Assembly (NCBI GenBank): GCA_051000715.1
Contig: JBPCOB010000076.1
Location: 1 to 15,466, forward strand
Direction of reading: 5' to 3'
DNA length: 15,466 nt
From: JBPCOB01 sp051000715
Lineage (GTDB): Bacteria > Actinomycetota > Actinomycetes > JALYNC01
Shown: positions 7,346 to 14,673 of the stretch, piece by piece
Layout: each line of letters opens with the position of its first letter
Numbering within the stretch: the stretch's first letter is position 1
The notes under the pieces: generated by a model
Databases searched by the model: none
Told to the model about the DNA's origin: nothing
The model's input: only the letters and a program-made list of their open reading frames with translations
Made by a program: the position numbers and the translations under genes

Positions 7346-7367
7346 ATCGCCACGTCAGACAGGCGAT
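7346..7367. terminator. Bidirectional stem-loop between convergent genes
   Basis: ATCGCC (7346-7351) pairs with GGCGAT (7362-7367) around a 10-nt loop; TGA and TCA triplets just outside can extend the stem past mismatches. It fills the 27-nt gap between the ends of the S9 peptidase gene and asd. There is no clear T-tract. Confidence 0.45.
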
Positions 7368-7370
7368 TGA

Positions 7371-8447
7371 TCACAACCATCCCTCTCTCGTGCTGAGCTC
7401 GGCGGCGACCAGCTCGGCGATCTGCAGGGCATTGAGCGCAGCGCCCTTGCGCAGGTTGTCCCCGCACAGGAACAGGTCCAGCGAACGAGGGTCATCGAGC
7501 GACTGACGGATCCGCCCCACCCACGTGGGGTCCGTACCCACCACGTCGACCGGCGTCGGGAACCTCGCGGCCACTGGGTCGTCGAGTACCTCCACACCCG
7601 GGGCCGCCTCGAGGACTTTCCGGGCCGCCGCCGCGGTCACCGGCTGGGAAAAGGTGGCATGGACTGCTACCGAGTGCGTCGTGACCACCGGCACCCGGAC
7701 GCAGGTGGCCGACACGGCCAGCTCCGGCAGCCCGAGGATCTTTCGCGTCTCGTCGCGTACCTTGCGCTCCTCCGACGACCAACCGGCGTCCCGCAGCGAA
7801 CCGGCCCACGGCACGACATTGAGCGCGAGCGGTGCCGGGAACGGGCCGAGATCTTCACCGACCACTCGCCGTACGTCGCCCGGCCGGGAACCCAGACCAC
7901 GGTCGCCGGCCACCTTCTGCAGCTGGTCGTACAGCGTCTCTACGCCTGCCTGGCCGGCACCCGAGGCGGCCTGGTAAGACGCCACGACCAGCGCCTCGAG
8001 GTAAAAGGTCGCGTGCAGCGCACCGAGGGCCACGACCATGGACAGCGTCGTGCAATTAGGGCTGGCGATGATCCCCCGCGGCCGGTATGCAGCCGCCGCA
8101 GCGTTCACCTCCGGTACGACGAGCGGCACGTCGGCCGCCATCCGGAACGCGGCCGAGTTGTCCACCACCACCGCGCCGCGCGAGGCCGCAGCCGGCGCCC
8201 ACTGCGCCGCCACCGCATCGGGAACGTCGAACGCCGCCACATCTACGCCCTCAAAGACGTCCGCCGTAAGCGCCCGTACCTCGACCGGATCGCCGCGCAC
8301 CAGGAGCCGGCGGCCCGCGGATCGCGGCGAGGCGACCAGCCGGACCTCGCCCCACCCGGCCGGCCGGCCGGCGAGTAGCTCGAGCAGAATCGTCCCCACC
8401 GCGCCGGTCGCGCCGACGACGGCGAGCGTGGGCGCGGTCCGCGTCAC
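7371..8447 (-). CDS. asd: Aspartate-semialdehyde dehydrogenase
   Basis: Reduces aspartyl-4-phosphate to aspartate semialdehyde with NADPH, the second step towards lysine/diaminopimelate, threonine and methionine. The 358-residue protein shows the N-terminal NADP-binding GATGAVG loop, the catalytic Cys132 in SPNCTTLSMV, and His258 in the conserved CVRVPVVTTHS segment. Length is normal for the family. The GTG start at 8447 overlaps the lysC stop codon by 4 nt (GTGA), so it is translationally coupled to lysC. It supplies homoserine for methionine synthesis, a loose metabolic link to the methyl-cycle genes to the left, but the two blocks are separated by the peptidase gene on the opposite strand. 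Confidence 0.95.
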   Translation of the reverse strand: MTRTAPTLAVVGATGAVGTILLELLAGRPAGWGEVRLVASPRSAGRRLLVRGDPVEVRALTADVFEGVDVAAFDVPDAVAAQWAPAAASRGAVVVDNSAAFRMAADVPLVVPEVNAAAAAYRPRGIIASPNCTTLSMVVALGALHATFYLEALVVASYQAASGAGQAGVETLYDQLQKVAGDRGLGSRPGDVRRVVGEDLGPFPAPLALNVVPWAGSLRDAGWSSEERKVRDETRKILGLPELAVSATCVRVPVVTTHSVAVHATFSQPVTAAAARKVLEAAPGVEVLDDPVAARFPTPVDVVGTDPTWVGRIRQSLDDPRSLDLFLCGDNLRKGAALNALQIAELVAAELSTREGWL

Positions 8448-8965
8448 CGGCCCGTCCCGCCGTACACCGTGGCGACCTCGTCCTCGGCAGCCAGGTGGAA
8501 GGCGTCATGAACCGCGCTCACCGCCGTCGGCACGTCGACCTCCCGGCAGACCACCGAGATCCGGATCTCGGATGTGGAGATCACCTCGACCGACACACCC
8601 GCCCCGGCCAGCGCCCCGAAGAACGTCGCCGCCACGCCGGGCTCCGACCGCATCCCGGCACCAACGAGCGACACCTTGCCGATGGCGTCGTCGTACAGGA
8701 TCGCCTCAAGATCCAACTCACCGCGGGCCTTTTCCAGCGCGGTCACCGCGGTCGGGCCGTCGGTCTTGGGCAGGGTGAAGGAGATGTCCGTACGGCCGGT
8801 GGTGGCGGGGGAGACGTTGCGCACGATCATGTCGAGGTTGACCTCGGCGTCGGCCAGCGTCCGGAACAACCCGGCCGCGGTCTCCGGCTGGTCGGCCACA
8901 CCGACCACGGTCACCTTGGCCAGGCTGCGATCGTGCGCTACCCCGGCGATGATCGCCTGCTCCAC
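8444..8965 (-). CDS. lysC: Aspartate kinase beta subunit from an internal in-frame start
   Basis: A GTG codon at residue 255 of LysC is preceded by GGGGGAGG with exactly 5-nt spacing, a far stronger ribosome-binding site than that of the full-length gene. The product would be 173 residues, essentially the ACT regulatory region starting VEQAIIAGVA. This coincides with the known internal start of Corynebacterium glutamicum lysC, whose 172-residue beta subunit begins at the equivalent place and forms an alpha2beta2 enzyme. The site is seen directly; its use here is inferred from that family knowledge. Confidence 0.8.
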   Translation of the reverse strand: MEQAIIAGVAHDRSLAKVTVVGVADQPETAAGLFRTLADAEVNLDMIVRNVSPATTGRTDISFTLPKTDGPTAVTALEKARGELDLEAILYDDAIGKVSLVGAGMRSEPGVAATFFGALAGAGVSVEVISTSEIRISVVCREVDVPTAVSAVHDAFHLAAEDEVATVYGGTGR

Positions 8966-9727
8966 GGAGTCCTCCCCCGGTGTGTCGGGAACCGGTACGT
9001 CGGTGACCCAGGTCCCGGGCCGATTGGCGAACGAGGAGCGGACGTGCACCGGGATGGCGTTGCGGCGGGCGTACTCCACACAGCGAACCATGAGCACGTT
9101 GGCACCGGAGGCCGCCAGTTCCAGCATCTCCTCGTAGGACACCCGCCCCAGCCGACGGGCGGTCGGCACCAGGCGCGGGTCGGCCGTGTACACGCCGTCC
9201 ACATCGGTGTAGATCTCGCAGACCTCGGCGCCAAGCGCGGCCGCCAGGGCGACCGCCGTGGTGTCGGAGCCGCCACGGCCGAGTGTGGTGATGTCCTTGG
9301 ACTCCGAGCTCACACCCTGGAAGCCGGCCACGATCGCGATGTGGCCGGCCGCGAGCGCAGAGGAGATCCGGCCGGGGGTCACGTCGATGATCCGCGCCCG
9401 GCCGTGCGCGGAGTCCGTGATCACGCCGGCCTGACTGCCGGTGAACGACCGGGCCGACAGGCCCAGGTTGCCGATGGCCATGGCGAGCAGCGCCATCGAG
9501 ATCCGCTCGCCCGCGGTGAGCAGCATGTCCAGCTCGCGGGCCGGCGGGAGCGGGCTGACCTCCCGGGCCAGCTCGAGCAGGTCGTCGGTCGTGTCACCCA
9601 TCGCGGACACCACGACGCAGACCTCGTGGCCGCGGTTGCGGGTAGCCGCGATGGCCTGGGCAACCCGCTTGATCGACTCCGCATCGCCGACCGAGGAGCC
9701 GCCGTACTTCTGTACGACGAGTGCCAT
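8444..9727 (-). CDS. lysC: Aspartate kinase (alpha subunit, full length)
   Basis: Phosphorylates aspartate with ATP, the first and usually feedback-controlled step of the aspartate family pathway. The 427-residue protein begins VVQKYGGSSV (ATP-binding/kinase signature, residues 5-13). The kinase domain continues through GRGGSDTTAVALAAAL and YTDVDGVYTADPR, and two ACT domains follow from about residue 260 to the end. In actinobacteria such as Corynebacterium the enzyme is inhibited by lysine plus threonine acting at the ACT domains; I infer the same here. The ATG at 9727 has GGAAG about 10 nt upstream. The gene also carries an internal start for a beta subunit. It is first in a lysC-asd pair. 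Confidence 0.96.
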   Translation of the reverse strand: MALVVQKYGGSSVGDAESIKRVAQAIAATRNRGHEVCVVVSAMGDTTDDLLELAREVSPLPPARELDMLLTAGERISMALLAMAIGNLGLSARSFTGSQAGVITDSAHGRARIIDVTPGRISSALAAGHIAIVAGFQGVSSESKDITTLGRGGSDTTAVALAAALGAEVCEIYTDVDGVYTADPRLVPTARRLGRVSYEEMLELAASGANVLMVRCVEYARRNAIPVHVRSSFANRPGTWVTDVPVPDTPGEDSVEQAIIAGVAHDRSLAKVTVVGVADQPETAAGLFRTLADAEVNLDMIVRNVSPATTGRTDISFTLPKTDGPTAVTALEKARGELDLEAILYDDAIGKVSLVGAGMRSEPGVAATFFGALAGAGVSVEVISTSEIRISVVCREVDVPTAVSAVHDAFHLAAEDEVATVYGGTGR

Positions 9728-9769
9728 GGGGCGCCGCTTCCGGGGGACGTCGGCGATTCGGTCCCCGAC

Positions 9770-9796
9770 AGCCTAGGCGAGCGGCTCGCCGGTCGG
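9770..9796 (-). promoter_or_regulatory. Possible lysC promoter
   Basis: On the minus strand TAGGCT (9775-9770) fits the actinobacterial -10 pattern and would place transcription start some 35 nt before the lysC ATG. CCGACC (9796-9791) is a weak -35 at 15-nt spacing. The site lies between the upstream stem-loop and lysC, where a promoter is expected. Confidence 0.3.
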
Positions 9797-9816
9797 CCGG
9801 CTCTGCCGCCACTGCG

Positions 9817-9858
9817 AGGTTTCCGTGCGCGACACGCCGGTTTCGCGCACGGAAACCT
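9817..9858. terminator. Perfect 16-bp stem-loop after the Asp-box protein gene
   Basis: The arms 9817-9832 and 9843-9858 are perfect reverse complements over 16 bases, around a 10-nt loop. On the minus strand it lies about 70 nt after the stop of the upstream secreted-protein gene and 90 nt before lysC. It has no U-tract, which is common for actinobacterial terminators. Read as the transcription terminator of the secreted-protein gene; an attenuator-like role for lysC cannot be excluded. Confidence 0.75.
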
Positions 9859-9926
9859 AGCTCTGGCCTCAAATCTGGCTGCTGCGGCGACCCGGGGCCG
9901 GACGTTCCGCCCGCGCGGGGCGCCGG

Positions 9927-11309
9927 CTACGGGCCGAAGGACCCGGCGTAGGCGGCGTAGAGACCGGTGCCACCGCTCTGCCGGGCGATCGTCGCGTAGG
10001 CGTCGTGGTTGTTCTTGCCGCCGGTCACGCAGGTGCCGATGCAGCCGTCCGCGTAGCCGATCAGCACGTGTCCCTTCTTGTCCACCGTGCTGCCCATGAA
10101 GTCGAGCAGGTTGCGGCAGGTGTTGGAGCCGCCACCCAGCCAGATGCAGCCGCGCTGCACCGGATCGTTCGGGGTGGCGTCGACCGTGGTCCAGCTAAGA
10201 CCGCCGTCGTAGGTCGTCGCGACGTAGAGGTGCCAGACGCCGGCGAAGCTCGCACTCTGGTCGTCACCGCCGGTCGTCGTGCCGAGGAAGGCGTAGGCGG
10301 CCCGGTTGTCGTCACCGGCCACCACGCGGGGGAACTGGATGTTCTTGATACCCAGGGCGGCGCCCACGTTCACCGGGGTACTCCAGCTCAGCCCGCGGTC
10401 CCTGGTCACCGCGACGTACGGGTAGGTCGCGTTGACGCCCTTGGTCGTGGAGGCCTGCTGGTAGCCGAGGTAGGCGGTGTTGGCGGCACCGATGCCGAGG
10501 GCGGCGTCGGACTCGTCCTGCGTCGCGCTGCCCGGAACGGTCCGCACCTTCCAGGTGGTGCCGTTGTCAGCCGACACCGAGAAACCTTGCTTGCCGCCGC
10601 AGTCGGCGTTGGGCACGTACGCCGTGCCGTCCGGAGCCACCTGGATGTGACCGTGCAGCCCGCCGCACTGAGTCGCGTTGTAGATCGACACACCGGGGCC
10701 GAAGGTCAGGCCGCCGTCGCGGGAGACCGCGCACTGTGCCGAGGCGATGGCCTGGGCGCAGTAGTAAGTGGCGTCCTTGTAGCCGACGCCGGTGCCGCCG
10801 GTGCCGGCCGCGAACGGACCCCCGCCGATGGTCTGGTGGTCGGCCAGGGTGCCGGCACCGCAGCCCGCCGGGTTCTGGGTCCAGCTCGCGCCGTCGTTGT
10901 CGGTGAACGCGACCAACGAGCAGGCGAGGTCGAGCTGGGAGACGAACGACCGGTTGGTGTAGTGGTCGGTGAACAGGATCGGGTCGAGACTGGTCTGGGA
11001 GGTGAGCGTCGAGCTGACGTCGGACCAGGTGGCGTTGGGCGGCGTCGCGGCGTCGAAGGAGACCTTGAAGGTGCGCAACCCCGACTGGTAGAGCGCGTTG
11101 CCGGTGGCCCAGTTGGAGCCGATCGAGGGCTCACCGGCGTCGTTGGCGCCCTTGAGGTTGCTGGGTGCGGCGTAGTTGGTGTACGTGGGCGTCGTCGCGG
11201 CGCCCGCCGTGGTCGCGGACGTCACCGCCACCGCTACCGCGAGCGAGGCCGCTGCCACGGCGGCGGCGCTGAGGGGACGGACACGGCGGCGAGAAACGAG
11301 GTTCGACAT
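9927..11309 (-). CDS. Secreted Asp-box (BNR repeat) beta-propeller protein, function unknown
   Basis: A 460-residue exported protein. The N-terminus is basic (SRRRVR), followed by an Ala/Val-rich hydrophobic segment and a likely signal-peptidase site near AGA-A at residue 37; the arginine run could suit Sec or Tat export. At least five Asp-box motifs (S/T-x-D-x-G-x-S/T-W/F) are visible: TDNDGASW, SRDGGLTF, SADNGTTW, TRDRGLSW, TYDGGLSW, spread over about residues 130-380 as in six-bladed propellers of sialidase-like or glycan-binding proteins. Several cysteines suggest disulfides. I do not see the sialidase arginine triad or FRIP motif clearly, so enzymatic activity is not assigned. The ATG at 11309 has GGGAG 5 nt upstream; an upstream in-frame start at 11384 lacks a signal-like N-terminus. 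It sits alone between recR and lysC with its own promoter candidate. Confidence 0.82.
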   Translation of the reverse strand: MSNLVSRRRVRPLSAAAVAAASLAVAVAVTSATTAGAATTPTYTNYAAPSNLKGANDAGEPSIGSNWATGNALYQSGLRTFKVSFDAATPPNATWSDVSSTLTSQTSLDPILFTDHYTNRSFVSQLDLACSLVAFTDNDGASWTQNPAGCGAGTLADHQTIGGGPFAAGTGGTGVGYKDATYYCAQAIASAQCAVSRDGGLTFGPGVSIYNATQCGGLHGHIQVAPDGTAYVPNADCGGKQGFSVSADNGTTWKVRTVPGSATQDESDAALGIGAANTAYLGYQQASTTKGVNATYPYVAVTRDRGLSWSTPVNVGAALGIKNIQFPRVVAGDDNRAAYAFLGTTTGGDDQSASFAGVWHLYVATTYDGGLSWTTVDATPNDPVQRGCIWLGGGSNTCRNLLDFMGSTVDKKGHVLIGYADGCIGTCVTGGKNNHDAYATIARQSGGTGLYAAYAGSFGP

Positions 11310-11401
11310 GGGTCTCCCGGCGGGGGGATGGCGCGGCCGAGCGGGCGCGCCGGACAGAGGTAGGTCCTTCTTGGACAATGACACTGATAGTCCGGTATGT
11401 C

Positions 11402-11430
11402 TAGATACCTCCCACCGGGTGGGGGGTCAA
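11402..11430 (-). promoter_or_regulatory. Promoter candidate for the Asp-box protein gene
   Basis: TTGACC (11430-11425) and TATCTA (11407-11402) are separated by exactly 17 nt on the minus strand. The -35 overlaps the recR stop codon. It would leave a leader of about 85 nt before the ATG at 11309, containing an imperfect dyad (11373-11393, GGAC...GTCC) just after the predicted start point that could be an operator. Confidence 0.45.
11408..11426. terminator. GC-rich hairpin directly after recR
   Basis: CCTCCCACC (11408-11416) pairs with GGTGGGGGG (11418-11426) at eight of nine positions, abutting the recR stop codon. It may end the dnaX-ybaB-recR transcript. It also occupies the spacer of the promoter candidate for the next gene, so the two functions may interfere. 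Confidence 0.4.
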
Positions 11431-12026
11431 ACGTCGAGCAGCCGCCGACCCTCGAAGGCCCGGCTGAGCGTCATCTCGTCGGCGTACTCGAGATCACCGC
11501 CCACGGGTAGCCCGCTGGCCGGCCGGGTGACCCGCAGCCCCATCGGCTTGACCAGCCGAGCCAGGTAGGTGGCCGTGGCCTCACCCTCGAGGTTGGGGTT
11601 GGTCGCCAGGATGAGCTCGGTCACCGTGCCGTCGGCGAGCCGGGTCATCAACTCACGCACCCGTAGGTCGTCCGGTCCGACGCCCTCGATCGGGCTGATC
11701 GCCCCGCCGAGGACGGGGTAGCGGCCCCGGAACTCACGGGTCTTTTCAACCGCGACGACGTCCTTGGGGTCCTCCACGACGCAGATCACGGCAGCGTTCC
11801 GGCGGATGTCACGGCAGATGCGGCACTCCTGCCCCTCGGCCACGTTGAAGCAGATCCGGCAGAAGCGCACCTTGTCCTTGACCTCGCTCAGCGTGTGGGC
11901 GAGCCGGCGTACGTCGGCGGGATCGGCGGCCAGCAGGTGGAAGGCGATTCGCTGCGCCCCCTTGGGGCCCACGCCGGGAAGCCGGCCGAGCTCGTCGATG
12001 AGATCCTGGACGGCCCCCTCGTACAA
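11427..12026 (-). CDS. recR: Recombination mediator protein RecR
   Basis: Acts with RecO (and RecF) to load RecA on single-stranded DNA gaps. The 199-residue protein has the normal length and order: helix-hairpin-helix LPGVGPKGAQRIAFHLL (16-32), a C4 zinc finger with Cys56, 59, 68 and 71 (CRIC...CRIC), a Toprim domain from about residue 78 (VICVVEDPKDVVAVE), and the C-terminal EYADEMTLSRAFEGR segment. The start is a rare TTG at 12026, 6 nt after the ybaB stop and with only a weak AGG ribosome-binding site, so translation probably depends on coupling to ybaB. The start gives the family N-terminus MYEGAVQDLI. Confidence 0.96.
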   Translation of the reverse strand: MYEGAVQDLIDELGRLPGVGPKGAQRIAFHLLAADPADVRRLAHTLSEVKDKVRFCRICFNVAEGQECRICRDIRRNAAVICVVEDPKDVVAVEKTREFRGRYPVLGGAISPIEGVGPDDLRVRELMTRLADGTVTELILATNPNLEGEATATYLARLVKPMGLRVTRPASGLPVGGDLEYADEMTLSRAFEGRRLLDV

Positions 12027-12032
12027 CGCGGC

Positions 12033-12365
12033 CTACAAGCCGGGCAGGCCGAGGCCGCCCATGCCGCCGGCGAGAGGTCCCATCTTGCGCGCCGCCAGCT
12101 CCGAGGCCGACCGGCTGGCGTCGCGCACGGCGGCGACGACCAGGTCGGCCAGGGTCTCCACGTCGTCCGGGTCGACCGCCCGTGGGTCGATCTTGAGCCC
12201 GACCAGGTCCCCCGAGCCGGTGACCGTCGCCGTGACCATGCCGCCACCGGCGCTCCCCTCGACTTCGGCGCCGGCAAGCTCCTCCTGCGCCTGCATTAGC
12301 TGCTGCTGCATGCGCTGGGCTTCCTTCATCAGCTGCTGCATGTTCGGCTGGCCACCAGGCTTCAC
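12033..12365 (-). CDS. ybaB: YbaB/EbfC family nucleoid-associated protein
   Basis: A small DNA-binding protein usually encoded between dnaX and recR. The 110-residue product has the family layout: a Gln/Met-rich helix (MQQLMKEAQRMQQQLMQAQEELA), the strand region with AGGGMVTATVTGSGDLVGLKID, and a helix ADLVVAAVRDA, ending in a Gly/Met-rich tail. The GTG start at 12365 has GGGAG 6 nt upstream. It lies 57 nt after dnaX and 6 nt before recR on the same strand, as in many bacteria. Confidence 0.93.
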   Translation of the reverse strand: MKPGGQPNMQQLMKEAQRMQQQLMQAQEELAGAEVEGSAGGGMVTATVTGSGDLVGLKIDPRAVDPDDVETLADLVVAAVRDASRSASELAARKMGPLAGGMGGLGLPGL

Positions 12366-12422
12366 CGCAGACTCCCGTCGATGGTCGAACTGCCGCCCGC
12401 AGCCTACGGCGTCCCGGTCGGC

Positions 12423-14267
12423 TCAGCCGGTCTCGACCTCGTCGATCACCTTGGCGCCCAGCCCTCGCTGCAGCAGCGCCATCGCGACGTCCTCACCGGC
12501 TGGCGGATCCTCGGCGGGCGGACCGTCGGCGGGCGGACCGTCGGCGGGCCCGTCGCCCGGTGCGAAGCCCTCCACCTCGTATGCCGGTGCGTCAGCCGCG
12601 GATGATGCCCCGGCGACTACCACTTCGAGCTGCCAGTCGACGCCGAACACCTCACGGAGCGCCTCGCGCAGCACGTCGGGGTTGACCCCGGAGTCGAACT
12701 GCCGGGCGATCGGCGCCGTGGCGATGGACAGCCGCAGTGTCCGCCCGGTCACCCCGACGACCTGGGCATGCGACAGGAGCGCGTGCGTGGTGCGCCTGCG
12801 CGCCTTGACCGCCTCGACGACCTCCGGCCAGAGTCTCCGAACCGCGGTCGCGTCCAGCGCCCCCACGCTCGTCGTTGCGGGTGTCGGGTGGGGTGTCGAA
12901 GCCGAGGATGGGTCGGTTGGCACAGAGATTTCCCCGGTCCCGGGGTTGGCTTCCGGACGCCCGGCGGCCGACGGTGCCGTACCGGATCGGCCCGCGGTGG
13001 TCCCCGCTCGGGATCGGCCCGCGTTCCCCGCTGGGGATCGGTCGCCCGCTGCCCCCCGACCGCCCGGGGCGGGGGGCTCCACACTGTCGGACGCCGCGCC
13101 GCCCCCGATGGCCAGCCGCCGCTCCAGCCGAGACAGCCGCGCGAGCAGCGCGGCGGAATCCCCTGACGCAGCCGGCAGCAGCACCCTGGCGCAGAGCAGC
13201 TCGAGCAGCAGTCTGGGCGCCGTCGTACCGCGCATTTCGGTGAGACCGGCGTTGAGCAGGTCAGCGGCCCTCGAGATCTCGGCTGGACCGATACGGGCCG
13301 CCTGTGCCGTCATCCGCTCCAGGGAGTCGGCCGGTACGTCGAGCAACCCCTTGGCAGCGGCGTCGGGTACCGCGTCGAGGACGAGCAGATCGCGGTAGCG
13401 CTCGAGCAGGTCCGCGGCGAACCGGCGCGGGTCGTGACCGCCCTCCACCACCCGGTCGACCGTCTCGAAGACCGCCGCCCCGTCACCCGCGGCGAAGGCG
13501 TCGACCACCTCGTCGAGCAGGGCCGCGTCCGTGTAGCCGAGCAGGGCGAGAGCGCCGGCGTACGTCACGCCGGTAGGTCCGGCGCCGGCGAGCAGCTGGT
13601 CCAGCACCGACTGGGCGTCGCGCACCGAACCCCCGCCGGCCCGGACGACGAGCGGCAGCACCAGCGGGTCGACCTCGATGCCCTCGAGTGTGCAGATCTG
13701 CAGCAGGTTCGCCTGCAACGCCTTCGGCGGGACCAGCCGGAACGGATATGAGTGCGTCCGGGACCGGATGGTCGGCAGCACCTTGTCCGGCTCGGTGGTC
13801 GCGAAGACGAACTTCAGGTGCGGCGGCGGCTCCTCGACCAGCTTGAGCAGCGCATTGAAGGCGCCAGGGGTGACCATGTGCGCCTCGTCGATGATGTAGA
13901 CCTTGTAGCGGGCGGAAACCGGGGCGAAGAACGCGCGCTCCCGCAGGTCGCGGGCGTCATCGATGAGACCGTGGCTGGCCGCGTCGATCTCCATGACGTC
14001 CAGGCTGCCCGGGCCGTTCGGGGCCAGCGCGACGCAGGAGTCGCAGCTGCCGCACGGCGTCGGCGTGGGACCTTCGACACAGTTGAGCGAGCGGGCCAAG
14101 ATCCGCGCGCAGGAGGTCTTGCCACAGCCGCGCGGTCCACTGAAGAGATAGGCGTGATGCACCCGGCCGTTACGAATCGCCTGGGCCAGCGGCTCGGTGA
14201 CGTGCTCCTGTCCGATCACCTCGGCGAACGACGCCGGTCGGTACTTGCGGTAGAGCGCCAGGCTCAT
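12423..14267 (-). CDS. dnaX: DNA polymerase III subunit gamma/tau
   Basis: Clamp-loader ATPase of the replicative polymerase. In the 614-residue protein, Walker A is GPRGCGKT (44-51), a zinc module uses Cys63, 72, 75 and 78, Walker B/DEAH is at 127-130, and FATTEPDKVLPTIRSRTHSYPFR is the sensor region. Domains I-III end near residue 370. A Pro/Ala/Gly-rich linker follows (about 390-465), then a C-terminal domain containing VRRLWPEVVEAVKARRRTTHALL, and a tail with DGPPA repeats. The ATG at 14267 gives the canonical MSLALYRKYRP N-terminus; the longer open frame to 14402 overlaps the SRP RNA gene and is rejected. No A6G-type slippery site was noticed, so only the full-length product is predicted. 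Confidence 0.96.
   Translation of the reverse strand: MSLALYRKYRPASFAEVIGQEHVTEPLAQAIRNGRVHHAYLFSGPRGCGKTSCARILARSLNCVEGPTPTPCGSCDSCVALAPNGPGSLDVMEIDAASHGLIDDARDLRERAFFAPVSARYKVYIIDEAHMVTPGAFNALLKLVEEPPPHLKFVFATTEPDKVLPTIRSRTHSYPFRLVPPKALQANLLQICTLEGIEVDPLVLPLVVRAGGGSVRDAQSVLDQLLAGAGPTGVTYAGALALLGYTDAALLDEVVDAFAAGDGAAVFETVDRVVEGGHDPRRFAADLLERYRDLLVLDAVPDAAAKGLLDVPADSLERMTAQAARIGPAEISRAADLLNAGLTEMRGTTAPRLLLELLCARVLLPAASGDSAALLARLSRLERRLAIGGGAASDSVEPPAPGGRGAAGDRSPAGNAGRSRAGTTAGRSGTAPSAAGRPEANPGTGEISVPTDPSSASTPHPTPATTSVGALDATAVRRLWPEVVEAVKARRRTTHALLSHAQVVGVTGRTLRLSIATAPIARQFDSGVNPDVLREALREVFGVDWQLEVVVAGASSAADAPAYEVEGFAPGDGPADGPPADGPPAEDPPAGEDVAMALLQRGLGAKVIDEVETG
12511..12550 (-). repeat. 15-bp tandem repeat in the dnaX tail
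   Basis: Two identical 15-nt units (12511-12525, 12526-12540) and a partial third encode repeated Asp-Gly-Pro-Pro-Ala in the disordered tail of DnaX. In frame, so copy-number change would only lengthen or shorten the tail. Confidence 0.8.
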
Positions 14268-14301
14268 CGTCTGTTCTGCCCCCACGCCACTCGGCCGGAC
14301 G

Positions 14302-14394
14302 AAGGACCCCCCGTACACCCGCCAGAGCCCGGTTACCCTTGCTGCCTTCCGGCCCTGGGGGAGTTTGCGGGATGGACGCCGCACGAGGGGTCTG
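14302..14394 (-). ncRNA. ffs: Signal recognition particle RNA, small bacterial type
   Basis: The RNA partner of Ffh in co-translational membrane targeting. The minus strand contains the highly conserved apical-loop core CAGGGCCGGAAGGCAGCAAGGGTAA (written in two parts: CAGGGCCGGAAGG, then CAGCAAGGGTAA) at about 14334-14358. Flanking arms pair: GACCCC near the 5' end with GGGGTC near the 3' end, and ATCCCGC with GCGGGT inside. Ends are estimated from this pairing, giving about 93 nt. TAGAGT at 14406-14401 fits a -10 box at the right distance. Location just upstream of dnaX is typical of actinobacteria. Confidence 0.88.
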
Positions 14395-14400
14395 CCGGGC

Positions 14401-14465
14401 ACTCTACCGAGCCGGGCCGGCGGGTGGTCCGGCCGTCCACGGCGGCACCGGACTGCCAGTAGTCT
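14401..14465. promoter_or_regulatory. Divergent promoters for ffs and tRNA-Ser
   Basis: TAGAGT on the minus strand (14406-14401) lies 7 nt before the predicted SRP RNA 5' end, and TAGTCT on the plus strand (14460-14465) lies 7 nt before the tRNA. Neither has a strong -35 hexamer. Confidence 0.4.
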
Positions 14466-14472
14466 CCGGACC

Positions 14473-14558
14473 GGAGGATTCGCCTAGTTGGCCTAGGGCG
14501 CACGCTTGGAAAGCGTGTTGGGGGCAACCCCTCGCGAGTTCGAATCTCGCATCCTCCG
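14473..14558 (+). tRNA. tRNA-Ser, anticodon GGA
   Basis: An 86-nt cloverleaf with acceptor arms GGAGGAT (14473-14479) and ATCCTCC (14551-14557), discriminator G, anticodon stem CACGC/GCGTG around TTGGAAA (anticodon GGA), a long variable arm GGGGGCAACCCC as expected for serine, and T arm GCGAG-TTCGAAT-CTCGC. The 3' CCA is not encoded. Confidence 0.95.
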
Positions 14559-14567
14559 CTTCTGGCC

Positions 14568-14636
14568 GAGCTGCTCAGCTCAGGTCGCGGCGTACCTGCC
14601 GTAGGCACCGGCGATCGATCATTGGGCCATCGATCG
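14568..14636 (+). terminator. Hairpins downstream of tRNA-Ser
   Basis: Two inverted repeats follow the tRNA: GAGCTG/CAGCTC (14568-14573 and 14576-14581) and CGATCGAT/ATCGATCG (14612-14619 and 14629-14636, 9-nt loop). Either could end tRNA transcription; the second is also a plausible binding site upstream of the mannosyltransferase gene. No T-tract is present. Confidence 0.35.
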
Positions 14637-14673
14637 ATCCGGTCGCCATGTCACTTTCCCCCGTCCGCCGGCG

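Noticed and set aside
8495..10099. 534-codon plus-strand open frame
   Set aside because: Antisense to lysC and crossing the hairpin and the intergenic region; low-complexity His/Arg-rich translation with no motif.
10005..11363. 452-codon plus-strand open frame opposite the Asp-box protein gene
   Set aside because: No recognisable domain; Val/Gly/Arg-rich translation typical of the antisense frame of a high-GC gene. The minus-strand gene has a signal peptide, Asp boxes and a good ribosome-binding site.
11764..13398. 544-codon plus-strand open frame
   Set aside because: Antisense to recR, ybaB and dnaX, all certain genes; Ser/Ala/Pro-rich shadow translation.
12423..14267. Programmed frameshift in dnaX giving a short gamma form
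   Set aside because: I saw no A-rich slippery heptamer in the linker region, and the reading frame is continuous.
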